Shown in pieces: positions 34,021-44,037 of a stretch of DNA of 44,242 nucleotides (position 1 is the stretch's first letter; each line of letters opens with the position of its first letter). The notes under the pieces are model-generated. The model was not told the DNA's origin and searched no databases. It was given only the letters and a program-made list of their open reading frames with translations. A program made the position numbers and the translations under genes. The DNA is from Bacteroidales bacterium (GTDB lineage: Bacteria > Bacteroidota > Bacteroidia > Bacteroidales > WCHB1-69). The DNA is taken from positions 1 through 44,242 of the forward strand of contig JAIRVY010000064.1 in NCBI GenBank assembly GCA_031253655.1, read 5' to 3'.

Positions 34021-36753
34021 ATGAGTAACGAGATTTCATTTTTAGAGATTGAAGAGCAGTCAGTTTTAGTTAAAGAAAAACCGGAGACAACCACCTTTAC
34101 ACAGATTGACAATATTTTGGAAAGAAGGGGAGAGAATTTGGAAACACTTACCGCACATCTTATAGGTATTTCCAAATTAGACCAGTTGGAAAACGCTGGA
34201 ATTGTTGATATTGAGATGAAAACTTACAACAAAAAAGAGATATTCGATGATGTTGTAGAATATTTTGATGGAGATGAACTTGCGGCAGGGGTGTGGATTG
34301 ATAAATACTCGCTGAAAAACAGCAAAGGAGAACTATTAGAAAGAAACCCCGATGAAATGCACCGCCGGATTTCACGCGAATTCGCAAGAATTGAAAGAAA
34401 ATACGCCAACCCGCTCCCCGAAGAAAAAATATATGAACTGCTAAGAAATTTTAAATATATCATCCCTCAGGGAAGCCCCATGGCTGGAATTGGAAATAAC
34501 TTTCAAATCGCTTCTTTGTCAAATTGTTTTGTAATTGGAAACAACCACCGCTCCGATTCCTACGGGGGAATTATGAAGATGGACGAAGAACAAGTACAAC
34601 TGATGAAAAGAAGAGGTGGCGTGGGGCACGACTTATCACATATACGCCCTTCCGGAAGTCACGTGAAAAACTGCGCCATCACTTCCACCGGCGTAGTGCC
34701 CTTTATGGAAAGATACTCAAATTCTACCCGCGAAGTTGCACAAGATGGCCGTCGCGGCGCCCTGATGCTCTCCATTTCAGTTAAACATCCAGATGCAGAG
34801 CACTTTATTGATGCCAAACTAACCGAAGGAAAAATTACCGGCGCAAATGTTTCCGTGAAAATCGACCACGAATTTATGGAAGCAGTAAAATCAGGGAAAC
34901 CATATACTCAAAAATATCCCATTGATGCTGTAAACCCGAAAATAACGCAAACCGTTGATGCCAGAAAAATTTGGGACAAAATTATTCACAACGCTTGGAA
35001 ATCGGCAGAACCCGGCGTATTGTTCTGGGATACTATCCGAAGAGAAGCCGTGCCGGATTGCTACGAAGATAAAGGATTTAAAACCGTGTCAACCAATCCC
35101 TGCGGCGAAATTCCACTCTGTCCCTACGACAGTTGCCGACTTATCGCACTAAATTTGTATAGCTATGTAAATCATCCGTTTACAGAAAACGCCACCTTCG
35201 ATATGACACTCTTTAAAGAACATGTTCAATATGCACAACGTCTCATGGACGACATCGTTGATTTAGAAATTGAAAAAATTGAGCAAATCATGAGAAAAAT
35301 TGCCAGCGACCCCGAATCAGACGATGTAAAACGTGTTGAAATGGAACTTTGGACTAAAATTAAAAGCCAAACCCTTAAAGGACGCCGCACAGGATTAGGT
35401 ATCACCGCCGAAGGAGATATGCTTGCAGCGCTAAATATCCGCTATGGATCCGACCACGGAATTGCTTTTTCAACCGAAGTGCACAAACAATTAGCATTAG
35501 CCGCCTATCGCTCATCGGTTACCATGGCTAGAGAAAGAGGGGCGTTCCCCGTGTACAGCAGCATCAAGGAAGCAGTTAACCCGTTCATTTTAAGACTTAA
35601 AGATGCCGACGAAAAACTCTATGAAGATATGATTCGCTTTGGAAGAAGAAATATTGCCTTGCTTACTATTGCTCCGACAGGAAGCGTAAGTATTTGCACA
35701 CAAACTACTTCCGGCATTGAACCCGCCTTTAAAGTAGTCTATAACAGAAAAAGAAAGGTTAACCCCAACGACCTAAATAATCGGGAAACTATCCGCGACC
35801 AAAACGGCGACTTCTGGGAAGAATATCACGTTTTTCACCCAAAATTCTTTGTGTATGCCGAGATCTTAGGAATTTCAAAAGAGGAACTCTTTAAAATGAG
35901 CAATGAAGAGGTAAAAGCCATTTTTGAAAAATCACCTTATTATAAGTCCACAGCAGCCGACACCGACTATCTGAAAAAAGTTGAACTGCAAGGTAACGTG
36001 CAAAAATGGGTGGACCACTCCATCTCCGTAACTATCAATCTTCCGGAAGATACTACGCAGGATACTGTAGCCGCCCTCTATGTGAAAGCTTGGGAATCGG
36101 GTTGTAAAGGATTGACTGTTTACAGAGAAGGCTCACGAAGCGGCGTGTTGACCGGCGAGAATGAAAAAGACAAGAAAAAACCGGCGCAACAAAATATTGA
36201 AACGCAAAACCTTAAACGTCCAAAGGAATTAAAAGCGGAAATTGTGCGATTTAAAAACGACAACGAAGATTGGGTGGCGTTCATCGGGGAAAAAGACGGA
36301 AGACCTTATGAAATATTTACCGGAAAAGCAGAAAACGATCGCTTCCCGCTACCCAAAACCATAAACACCGGATTTATTATCAAAAACAGATTGGAGGATG
36401 GAAAAAAACAGTACGACTTTATGTATTATGATGCGGATGGTTATGAAGTAATTCTCCGCGGACTGTCGCGCTGCTTTAACCCCGAATTTTGGAACTACGC
36501 CAAAATGATTTCCGCACTGCTTCGACATGAAATTCCTGTTGAAAATGTGGTGAACATAATTGAAAGTCTTAATTTTAGAGAAGAAACCATTAACTCTTGG
36601 AAAAACGGCGTAATTCGAGCACTGAAAAAATTTATTTCAGACGGAACTAAAGCAAAAGGGCAAAAGTGTCCCAAGTGTGAGGAAATAGATACAATGGAAT
36701 TTAAAGAAGGATGCCTGACATGTGTGGCGTGTTCCTACTCAAAATGTGGCTAA
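34021..36753 (+). CDS. nrdJ: class II (B12-dependent) ribonucleotide reductase
   Basis: A 910-residue adenosylcobalamin-dependent reductase making deoxynucleotides with or without oxygen. Visible parts are the N-terminal dimer/substrate region with SLSNCFVIGN (first redox cysteine), the finger-loop motif STNPCGEIPL (near residue 358, radical cysteine), RRTGLGITAEGDMLAAL and APTGSVSICTQTTSGIEPAF. The C-terminus holds a CPKC...CLTCVACSYSKCG cysteine cluster typical of NrdJ tails. About 110 residues before it (EIVRFKNDNEDWVAFIGEKDGRPYEIFTG) form a second domain often seen in this type. With mutB it shows the cell depends on cobalamin. Confidence 0.96.
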   Translation: MSNEISFLEIEEQSVLVKEKPETTTFTQIDNILERRGENLETLTAHLIGISKLDQLENAGIVDIEMKTYNKKEIFDDVVEYFDGDELAAGVWIDKYSLKNSKGELLERNPDEMHRRISREFARIERKYANPLPEEKIYELLRNFKYIIPQGSPMAGIGNNFQIASLSNCFVIGNNHRSDSYGGIMKMDEEQVQLMKRRGGVGHDLSHIRPSGSHVKNCAITSTGVVPFMERYSNSTREVAQDGRRGALMLSISVKHPDAEHFIDAKLTEGKITGANVSVKIDHEFMEAVKSGKPYTQKYPIDAVNPKITQTVDARKIWDKIIHNAWKSAEPGVLFWDTIRREAVPDCYEDKGFKTVSTNPCGEIPLCPYDSCRLIALNLYSYVNHPFTENATFDMTLFKEHVQYAQRLMDDIVDLEIEKIEQIMRKIASDPESDDVKRVEMELWTKIKSQTLKGRRTGLGITAEGDMLAALNIRYGSDHGIAFSTEVHKQLALAAYRSSVTMARERGAFPVYSSIKEAVNPFILRLKDADEKLYEDMIRFGRRNIALLTIAPTGSVSICTQTTSGIEPAFKVVYNRKRKVNPNDLNNRETIRDQNGDFWEEYHVFHPKFFVYAEILGISKEELFKMSNEEVKAIFEKSPYYKSTAADTDYLKKVELQGNVQKWVDHSISVTINLPEDTTQDTVAALYVKAWESGCKGLTVYREGSRSGVLTGENEKDKKKPAQQNIETQNLKRPKELKAEIVRFKNDNEDWVAFIGEKDGRPYEIFTGKAENDRFPLPKTINTGFIIKNRLEDGKKQYDFMYYDADGYEVILRGLSRCFNPEFWNYAKMISALLRHEIPVENVVNIIESLNFREETINSWKNGVIRALKKFISDGTKAKGQKCPKCEEIDTMEFKEGCLTCVACSYSKCG

Positions 36754-36777
36754 TTAACCACTAACAATATTTTTAAT

Positions 36778-38148
36778 ATGGGTGTAATTGGAGTTTTTGG
36801 ATGTAAGAATGCAGCAGAATTAATATACTACGGTCTACATGCACTGCAACATCGAGGGCAAGAGGGGTGCGGAATTTGCACTACCGATAGCACTGATTTT
36901 CACCGCGAACGCGGCGAAGGATTGGTTATCGAAATTTTTAATAAAAAAAAACTATCCAAATTGAAAGGAGATTGTGCCATTGGACACGTACGCTACTCTT
37001 CCGGAAATATGGGCGGATTGGATAATGTGCAACCTTTTCTTTTTAAACATCATACCGGCGATTTCTCGATGGCGCACAACGGAAACCTTGTTAATTCCCG
37101 TCAACTGAGAATGGCATTAGAGGCGCAGGGCAGTATTTTTCATACCTCCTCCGATACGGAAATTTTGGCGCATTTGATGAAAATGAACCGCCGAAAAGAT
37201 AGAATAGATGCTATTGAAGAAGCCCTGACAATGATTGAAGGCGCGTATGCTTTCCTTATTCTTACCAAAGATAAACTATATGTGTGCCGAGATAAAAACG
37301 GACTACGTCCTGTCTCCATCGGAAAAATAAACGGCGGATATATTGTTTCGAGCGAAACCTGCGCCTTTGAAGCAGTAGGTGCCACTTTTCTAAGAGATGT
37401 AGAACCTGGGGAAATGGTTATCTTTGAAAAAGATAAAGATCCAAAGACCATTTTATTCGCTGGTGAGTATTCCTATAAAATGTGCGCTATGGAATTAGTT
37501 TATTTTGCCCGCCCCGACAGCGAAATTGAAGGCATTAATGTACACACATTTCGTAAAAACAGCGGTAAATATTTAGCCCGTTTAGCGCCCGTTGAAGCCG
37601 ATTTGGTAATTGGTGTCCCCGATTCCTCCATATCAGGTGCCATCGGCTATGCCGAAGAGAGCGGAATACCCTACGAGATAGGATTGATTAAAAATAAATA
37701 TATAGGACGAACTTTTATTCAACCCTCCCAGGAACTTAGAGAAAAAGGCGTGCGGCTGAAATTAAGCCCTGTACGGTCGCTCATTACCGGAAAAAGAGTA
37801 GTTTTGTTGGACGATTCCATTGTGCGCGGAACAACAAGCAAACACATTGTGAGAATGTTGAAAGAAGCCGGTGCTAAGGAAGTGCACGTGCGTATTTGCT
37901 GCCCCCCTATGCACCACCCCTGTTTCTACGGTGTTGACACCTCCACCTACGATGAATTAATCAGTGCACAATTTGATGTGGAAGGAGTGAGAAAAATGAT
38001 AGAAGCCGACTCGCTTTTCTACCTCCCCGAAGAGTATCTGCTTAAAGCCGCAAACAGACCCGATCTGTGCCTTGCCTGTTACAGTGGCAAATATCCCACC
38101 CACCTCTACCAAAGCAAAGGAGAGTTCAATATTGAACACAAATTTTAA
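36778..38148 (+). CDS. purF: amidophosphoribosyltransferase without Cys1
   Basis: A 456-residue enzyme for the first purine step, glutamine plus PRPP to phosphoribosylamine. The glutaminase half (QHRGQEG, GHVRYSS, MAHNGNLVN, SSDTEILAHL), the PRPP site VVLLDDSIVRGTTS and four iron-sulfur cysteines (C236, C382, C431, C434) are all present, placing it in the Fe-S type. But the protein starts MGVIGVFG where the family has MCGVIGVFG: the codon for the catalytic N-terminal cysteine is absent. The in-frame stop of nrdJ lies 8 codons upstream and no cysteine is encoded between. It may use ammonia, or one codon was lost in the sequence or strain. Confidence 0.93.
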   Translation: MGVIGVFGCKNAAELIYYGLHALQHRGQEGCGICTTDSTDFHRERGEGLVIEIFNKKKLSKLKGDCAIGHVRYSSGNMGGLDNVQPFLFKHHTGDFSMAHNGNLVNSRQLRMALEAQGSIFHTSSDTEILAHLMKMNRRKDRIDAIEEALTMIEGAYAFLILTKDKLYVCRDKNGLRPVSIGKINGGYIVSSETCAFEAVGATFLRDVEPGEMVIFEKDKDPKTILFAGEYSYKMCAMELVYFARPDSEIEGINVHTFRKNSGKYLARLAPVEADLVIGVPDSSISGAIGYAEESGIPYEIGLIKNKYIGRTFIQPSQELREKGVRLKLSPVRSLITGKRVVLLDDSIVRGTTSKHIVRMLKEAGAKEVHVRICCPPMHHPCFYGVDTSTYDELISAQFDVEGVRKMIEADSLFYLPEEYLLKAANRPDLCLACYSGKYPTHLYQSKGEFNIEHKF

Positions 38149-38174
38149 TTAGAATCTCGTTAATTATTTCTAAA

Positions 38175-39734
38175 TTAATGATTTAAAGCAACCCCTATCA
38201 CCTCATCCATCGTGTTAATCACAGGATAAAAACCGGCATCCTGATACAAATTCCTTCCGATAAGCGCCTTTAACCAAGTGCTAAGTTCTTCCTTTTCTCC
38301 CGAGTTAAGAGTTGGAATTTCACGAGAGCTCTTTTGGGCATAGAATTTTAAATAGCTGTATAAAATTGTTTCCGATACTTTCATCTTCTTAATAAAACTC
38401 GCTGCAGATGGGTAGTTGTGAGTAAGTGTTGCCTTGTTTTGGTTCGCATAATTAAAGGCAAATTGAATGAACGCAGAATTATTAAGTGCCTTATAATAGG
38501 CATTCGAATGGATTAGTTTTTCGTAAGGTACAATAATATCGGGGGTAATGCCTCCGCCGCCATAGACGGTTCTTCCCAATTTTGTTTTATATTCAACAAC
38601 GGAAATTGGGTTTTTCTTAACGGATAGAGTGTCTTGGTCACCAATAAGTCGTTTAATTAGGTCATCGTAATAGGCGGAGGTTCCGTTATGGTAATCCCTT
38701 TGAATGCAACGTCCGCTTGGAGTATAATATCTGGAAACGGTTAAACGCACTTGCGAGCCGTCCGGAAAATCGAATGGACGTTGCACCAACCCTTTCCCGA
38801 ACGAGCGTCTTCCTATAATTTTACCGCGGTCGTTGTCCTGAATGGCACCCGCAACAATCTCACTGGAAGATGCGCTAAACTCGTCAATAAGCACTATCAG
38901 TTCTCCATTTTGGAAAATTCCTTTTCCTGTGGCTTGAAATTTTTCTGATTTAGAATGTAACCCTTTAACAGAAAGTATTATATCGTTTTTTTGTAGGAAC
39001 TGGTCGGTTATTTTCAGTGCTGCATCTAAGTACCCACCGGAGTTCCCGCGTAAATCCAAAACCAACTTGTGCATTCCATTGTTTAAAAGACTAATAAGCG
39101 CTTCAGAAAATTCATCTGCTGTTTGTCCGCCAAACTGGTCAATCTTAATATATCCGGTATGTTTGTTTATCATATAGGCTGAAGGCACTGAGTTAGTAGG
39201 GATAATATCTCTAACAATTTCAAATTCGAAAATCTCATTGTGTTCCGGTCTTAAGATTCCGATTGTTACGAGCGTACCTTTCTTTCCTCTTAACTTTTTT
39301 AATACCTGCTCGGTAGTAACACCGGTAGCGGCTACTTTTTCCTTATCTACAAAAATAATACGATCTCCTGCTTTTATACCGGTTCTTTCGGAGGGACCTC
39401 CTGCCAATGCTGCCACTACCATAATGGTATCGTTCATAATATTGAATTGAATACCAATTCCTTCAAATGTACCTTCCAACTGTTCGGTTTGTGTTTTATT
39501 ATCCTCTGCATTGGAATAGGTAGAATGGGGGTCTAATTTTTCCAATATCCCAAGGATGACGTCCTCCGAAAGCTGTTGGTGGTTAACCGAATCTACATAA
39601 TAGAGGTCAATATAATAGATTAAATCTCTTAATTTATCGTAAGAATTAGAGGTAGTGCGTTGTTTTTTAACAAAATAAAAAGCAACAGACATTCCCAAAA
39701 GGAATACCAATATAGTAAATAATACCTTTTTCAC
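38175..39734 (-). CDS. S41 C-terminal processing peptidase
   Basis: A 519-residue periplasmic serine protease anchored by VLFTILVFLLGMSVAFYFV. A PDZ domain (about 75-165, FEGIGIQFNIMNDTIMVVAAL and GIKAGDRIIFVD) recognises C-termini of substrates. The catalytic domain has the Ser in FSASSSEIVAGA and the Lys in RRSFGKGLVQ; VLDLRGNSGGYLDAA is also diagnostic. I chose the GTG at 39734, three bases beyond the atpE stop, because it gives MKKVLF and avoids overlapping atpE by 25 bases. It occupies the place where atpF is expected after atpE. Confidence 0.9.
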   Translation of the reverse strand: MKKVLFTILVFLLGMSVAFYFVKKQRTTSNSYDKLRDLIYYIDLYYVDSVNHQQLSEDVILGILEKLDPHSTYSNAEDNKTQTEQLEGTFEGIGIQFNIMNDTIMVVAALAGGPSERTGIKAGDRIIFVDKEKVAATGVTTEQVLKKLRGKKGTLVTIGILRPEHNEIFEFEIVRDIIPTNSVPSAYMINKHTGYIKIDQFGGQTADEFSEALISLLNNGMHKLVLDLRGNSGGYLDAALKITDQFLQKNDIILSVKGLHSKSEKFQATGKGIFQNGELIVLIDEFSASSSEIVAGAIQDNDRGKIIGRRSFGKGLVQRPFDFPDGSQVRLTVSRYYTPSGRCIQRDYHNGTSAYYDDLIKRLIGDQDTLSVKKNPISVVEYKTKLGRTVYGGGGITPDIIVPYEKLIHSNAYYKALNNSAFIQFAFNYANQNKATLTHNYPSAASFIKKMKVSETILYSYLKFYAQKSSREIPTLNSGEKEELSTWLKALIGRNLYQDAGFYPVINTMDEVIGVALNH

Positions 39735-39736
39735 AA

Positions 39737-40074
<338 letters not shown>

Positions 40075-40101
40075 TAGTTTAATTTAATAATTAATAGCTG
40101 T

Positions 40102-41208
40102 CTAAACGTGTTCTTCTTCAATGGCCATTCCAATGTAGAGTGCGGTGAGAAGTGTAAATATAAATGCCTGAATAAAGGCTACTAAGAGTTCCAGCAAGCC
40201 CATAAACAGATAGAAAAAAATCGAAACCGGCGATGCAATAAATCCCAACGCGGGTTTCATACTTCCAAAGATAAAAATTAGCCCGAGAAAACCAAGAATA
40301 ATAATATGCCCTGCTGTTATGTTTGCAAAAAGCCGGATCATTAACACGAAAGGTTTTGTTAACACGCCTACTAATTCAATTAATGGCATTAGCGGAACGG
40401 GAACTTTAAGCCACCAGGGCACCCCGGGTGTGTTAAAAATATGTACCCAGTAACTTTTATTGGAAGAAAAAGTTACTATCAAAAAGGTGAGTAGTGCCAA
40501 AATCATTGTTACTGTGATATTTCCCGTAACGTTGGCACCCCCCGGGAAAATCGGAAGTAATCCTAATAAATTATTCACTAAAATAAAGAAAAACAAAGTG
40601 AGCAAATAGGGCAAATATTTCTGATACTTGTGAGTGCCAATTAAGGGGATGGCTATTTCATCTCTCACAAAAAGAATAACAACTTCAAGCATATTTTGAA
40701 ACCCTTTTGGTGCACGGTGCGGATTGTGCCTGTAAACTTTGGCAATGAAAAGAAACATCCAACATAAGATAATGATACTTATGAAAATAGAACATACATT
40801 TTTCGAAAAAGAAAGGTCAAGAAAACTTTTCGCCCAAAGATACTCCTTATTATTCTCTAATAGTCCAGTATAGTTCACATCTTCACCCTGCAATTTCACA
40901 ATTTTACCTTTCGAATTTGCGGTAAAACCAAGTGCATACCCTTTGTAGGCTTCCGTTCCGTGATGAAACTTTGAAGACAGAAAGCATGTCAGTTTCCCTC
41001 CATCAAATAAAATAATGGGGAGAGGAATGGAGATTTCTTTGTGATTAATTGAGATTATATGCCAGCCATAACTATCTAAAATATGGTCAATAATGTATTC
41101 ATCTGCCTTAAATTCATCAGTTTTACCACCTGCAAAGGACTGAAAAGGTAGAAGAGTAGAAATGCAGAAAAGCAATAATAATAACGAGTAACGATTAACG
41201 AGTAACAT
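40102..41208 (-). CDS. atpB: ATP synthase subunit a
   Basis: A 368-residue membrane stator subunit through which ions reach the c-ring. The signal-like N-terminus LLVNRYSLLLLLFCISTLLPFQSFA is followed by an outside domain of about 110 residues, common in Bacteroidota, and then five or six helices. The essential arginine is in PFVLMIRLFANITAGHIIILGFLG. The start at 41208 gives a normal signal peptide; an earlier ATG at 41259 would add KLQVTSYKLQV, which is only translated heptamer repeat. It is the first gene of an atpB-atpE pair with no other ATP synthase genes beside it. Confidence 0.93.
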   Translation of the reverse strand: MLLVNRYSLLLLLFCISTLLPFQSFAGGKTDEFKADEYIIDHILDSYGWHIISINHKEISIPLPIILFDGGKLTCFLSSKFHHGTEAYKGYALGFTANSKGKIVKLQGEDVNYTGLLENNKEYLWAKSFLDLSFSKNVCSIFISIIILCWMFLFIAKVYRHNPHRAPKGFQNMLEVVILFVRDEIAIPLIGTHKYQKYLPYLLTLFFFILVNNLLGLLPIFPGGANVTGNITVTMILALLTFLIVTFSSNKSYWVHIFNTPGVPWWLKVPVPLMPLIELVGVLTKPFVLMIRLFANITAGHIIILGFLGLIFIFGSMKPALGFIASPVSIFFYLFMGLLELLVAFIQAFIFTLLTALYIGMAIEEEHV

Positions 41209-41293
41209 ATTACTTGAAACTTGTAACTTGTAACTTGTAACTTGTAATTTGCAACTCATAACTCTTAACTTTTGAACTATTATACTTAAAACT
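41182..41293. repeat. TAACTTG/TAACGAG heptamer array at the atpB start
   Basis: About fifteen units keep 7-bp register: TAACGAG-type units (41182-41209), then TTACTTG, AAACTTG, three exact TAACTTG (41224-41244), then drifting units to TAAAACT (41287-41293). The array covers both the 5' leader and the first codons of atpB. Confidence 0.85.
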
Positions 41294-41345
41294 CTTAATT
41301 CAGAATTATTAATTCTTAAAAAAACGTTTCGTTTTTTTTGGTCGG

Positions 41346-41353
41346 CAAAGATA
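41346..41353 (-). promoter_or_regulatory. -7 box for atpB-atpE
   Basis: Minus-strand TATCTTTG fits TAnnTTTG. It is upstream of the heptamer array, so the array would be transcribed as the leader. Confidence 0.6.
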
Positions 41354-41375
41354 AATTTTTTATAAAATCATTCTT

Positions 41376-41407
41376 TTTCGTTTACTATGAAAAAAAATAT
41401 ATTTTCG
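41376..41407 (+). promoter_or_regulatory. rho promoter
   Basis: TTTC (41376-41379), 20 bases, then TATTTTCG (41400-41407) form a -33/-7 pair. The leader to the rho ATG at 41494 is about 80 nt, long enough for the autoregulation known for rho in other bacteria, which I cannot show here. Confidence 0.55.
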
Positions 41408-41493
41408 CGGCACAATTTTACCTAAAATAAGGTTATATTTTAGGTACTTACAAAAAATTTCATACTCTATTTGTTCCACAATAATTTATTTTT

Positions 41494-43065
41494 ATGGAAA
41501 ATCCTGAAGAAGGTAAACCTAAACGCAAACGTATTTCTTTCGTAGAAAAAACTCCCTTAGCCACTTCCAACGAAACTAAAATTACAAACGGCGCCGTTCC
41601 AAATGCTCAAAAGAAAAGAGGAAGAAAAAAGAAAGCAAAAGACCCGGTAAAAATCCCCTTAGTTACTTTCTCTATTCCGGATGAATCTGTTACCGATTTG
41701 ATAATGAATGATGATGCATTCTTAGACGATGAGTCTGTTGTGGAGGAAGTGGAAGAAGAGTTGACAGTAACAATTGGGGAAAATATTCCGATAAATGAAG
41801 AAAATGACGCTACCCCTGCTTTAGAATTTCAATTGGAAGATACCTCAGAAGTTGTTGCAGAAGAACTGCCACTTACGCTTCATAAGAAAAAAGAGGAGGG
41901 ACAAAATCAACAGGATGAATGGTGGAATTTAATAGTTAACTCCGAATTTGAGGGAAATGTTCAAACTGAAGGCGTATTGGAAATTACTAACGAACAGTGC
42001 GGATTCTTGCGTTCTTCCGACTACAACTATCTCCCTTCCCCCGATGATGTGTATGTCTCTATGTCGCAAATCAAGTTTTTTGGATTGAAAAACGGGGACA
42101 CGGTGCAAGGTTTGATTCGCCCGCCCAAAAGTGGCGAGAAATTCTTCCCGCTTACAAAAGTGGAGCGTATTAACGGTAAATTTCCCGAAGATATTCGCGA
42201 CAGGGTACCTTTCGACTACCTTACCCCGATGTTTCCCGATCAAAAAATTAACCTCACGGGGCACCATGGATCCAACATTTGCACAAGAGTAATCGACCTT
42301 TTCTCCCCCATCGGAAAAGGACAACGCGGATTGATAGTTGCCCAGCCAAAAACAGGTAAAACCGTATTACTTAAAGAAATAGCAAATGCCATCTCTGCCA
42401 ATCACCCCGAAATTTATTTGATTATTTTGCTGATAGATGAACGTCCCGAGGAAGTTACCGATATGCAACGCAGTGTAAGAGCCGAAGTAATATCTTCCAC
42501 TTTTGACGAACCCGCAGAACGACACGTGAAAATAGCCAATATTATTTTGGAAAAAGCAAAACGTTTGGTAGAATGTGGGCACGATGTGTGTATTTTGCTG
42601 GATTCCATCACTCGTTTGGCACGCGCATTCAACACAATGGCTCCTGCTTCAGGTAAAGTACTCTCAGGGGGGGTGGAAGCCAATGCCCTGCAAAAACCAA
42701 AACGTTTCTTTGGTGCCGCCAGAAATATCGAAAACGGTGGCTCGCTCACTATCATCTCTACTGCCCTTACCGAAACAGGGTCAAGAATGGATGAAGTTAT
42801 ATTTGAAGAGTTTAAAGGTACCGGAAATATGGAATTGCAGTTAGATAGAAGACTTTCCAACAAAAGAATCTATCCTGCGGTGGATATTGTTGCCTCCAGC
42901 ACACGAAGAGACGACCTGCTTCAACCCCAGGAAACCCTGCAACGCGTGTGGATTCTTAGAAACCACCTCGCTGATATGAATACCATTGAAGCGATGGAGT
43001 TTATTAAAGATAAAATGGAAAAAACTAAAAACAACGAGGAGTTTCTGCTCTTTATGAACGGATAA
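41494..43065 (+). CDS. rho: transcription termination factor Rho
   Basis: A 523-residue RNA-dependent helicase. The first 145 residues are a low-complexity extension, basic ([18 protein letters not shown]) then acidic, usual in Bacteroidota Rho. The RNA-binding cold-shock-like domain follows ([31 protein letters not shown]). The ATPase has Walker A PKTGKT (near 285), [17 protein letters not shown], the Q-loop [12 protein letters not shown] and the R-loop/bicyclomycin region [19 protein letters not shown]. All catalytic parts are intact. Confidence 0.97.
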   Translation: MENPEEGKPKRKRISFVEKTPLATSNETKITNGAVPNAQKKRGRKKKAKDPVKIPLVTFSIPDESVTDLIMNDDAFLDDESVVEEVEEELTVTIGENIPINEENDATPALEFQLEDTSEVVAEELPLTLHKKKEEGQNQQDEWWNLIVNSEFEGNVQTEGVLEITNEQCGFLRSSDYNYLPSPDDVYVSMSQIKFFGLKNGDTVQGLIRPPKSGEKFFPLTKVERINGKFPEDIRDRVPFDYLTPMFPDQKINLTGHHGSNICTRVIDLFSPIGKGQRGLIVAQPKTGKTVLLKEIANAISANHPEIYLIILLIDERPEEVTDMQRSVRAEVISSTFDEPAERHVKIANIILEKAKRLVECGHDVCILLDSITRLARAFNTMAPASGKVLSGGVEANALQKPKRFFGAARNIENGGSLTIISTALTETGSRMDEVIFEEFKGTGNMELQLDRRLSNKRIYPAVDIVASSTRRDDLLQPQETLQRVWILRNHLADMNTIEAMEFIKDKMEKTKNNEEFLLFMNG

Positions 43066-43109
43066 TCTTGTGAATAAAGGTCAGCGATTTATTTATTAAT
43101 TATTAATTT

Positions 43110-43879
43110 ATGAAAAACTCCGTTCTGCGTTCTACGTTCTGTGTTCTGCTTTTCTCCTTTCTCCTTTTTCCCTTTCTTCGCAAAATAGCGTAGATTCTAT
43201 ACCGAAGCAAGAAGTAAAACAATCTTTTTTTCAAGAAACAATTGATGTTTATTTGCAGAATTTAAACCATTTTACTGTGACGTTGTATATGATGATTGAG
43301 AGCACGTTTATTCCGCTTCCTTCCGAAATTGTTGTACCCCCGGCAGCCTATCAGGCTTGTAGCCCTGCACACAAAAAATTATATGTTACTGAACACGAGT
43401 GGTTTAATATTTTTTTGGTAATTTTATTTGCCACTTTGGGTGCCATACTTGGCGCCTGCATAAACTACTATCTAGCTTTGCTCTTAGGCCGTCCTTTTGT
43501 ATATTGGTTTGTGGAAACCAAAGTGGGAAAACTGCTTCTGTTAGACGCTAATAAAATTCAAAAAGCAGAGAATTATTTTGTAAAAAACGGAAGTATTTCT
43601 ACCTTTATAGGCAGACTTATCCCAGGTATCAGGCATTTGATATCGATACCTGCCGGTTTAGCAAAAATGAAATTGAGACCTTTTATCGGCTACACTGCCT
43701 TAGGCGCTTTTATCTGGCATACAATTCTCGCGCTGATGGGGTATTTTGCGCACGGACAACAAGAAGTAATTAAGCGCTACAGCAGCGAAATATCTTACGG
43801 TATTCTTGTCTTGTGCATTTTGTTTGCTGGATATGTGGTTTTTCGGGCAATGCGCAAGAAGAGCGACGGAGTAAAGTAG
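43110..43879 (+). pseudogene. DedA-family membrane protein, start out of frame
   Basis: A DedA/SNARE-associated family protein: FIPLPSEIVVPPAAY, a long helix ATLGAILGACINYYLALLLGRP and the diagnostic FIGRLIPGIRHLISIPAGLAKM are present. Such proteins move undecaprenyl phosphate or phospholipids across the membrane in other bacteria. The ATG at 43110 begins KNSVLRSTFCVLLFSFLLFPFL, a good signal start, but closes at 43192. The DedA frame is open from 43100 and reads SSQNSVDSIPKQEVKQS into the conserved domain. One extra base, or one more 7-bp repeat, in 43122-43178 would join them. As it stands only weak starts such as TTG at 43253 exist. Confidence 0.8.
43122..43178 (+). repeat. heptamer array in the dedA signal peptide
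   Basis: Four GTTCTGC-type units (43122-43149) are followed by TTTCTCC-type units to 43178. One unit of the second set is 8 bp. The TTTCTCC unit is the reverse complement of the lptE repeat. The change from the ATG frame to the DedA frame falls in this tract. Confidence 0.75.
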
Positions 43880-44037
43880 TTAGTTAGTTTGGGAATAATT
43901 TGAGTTTTCCTTCCAAAGAGATTTTTGATTTTAACATTTTGAATTTTTCTCTTTTTTTGGTTAAAAATTAGTTTGAGGCGTTATTTTTTATTTTGGTGTT
44001 TTACAAAAATGTTTATTTGTCGCAAAATTAATTGAAG

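Noticed and set aside
41182..41293. CRISPR array
   Set aside because: The units are 7 bp with no spacers and no cas genes are present.
42661..42675. G-run in rho as a contingency tract
   Set aside because: It encodes the conserved SGGVEANAL segment and the frame is intact.
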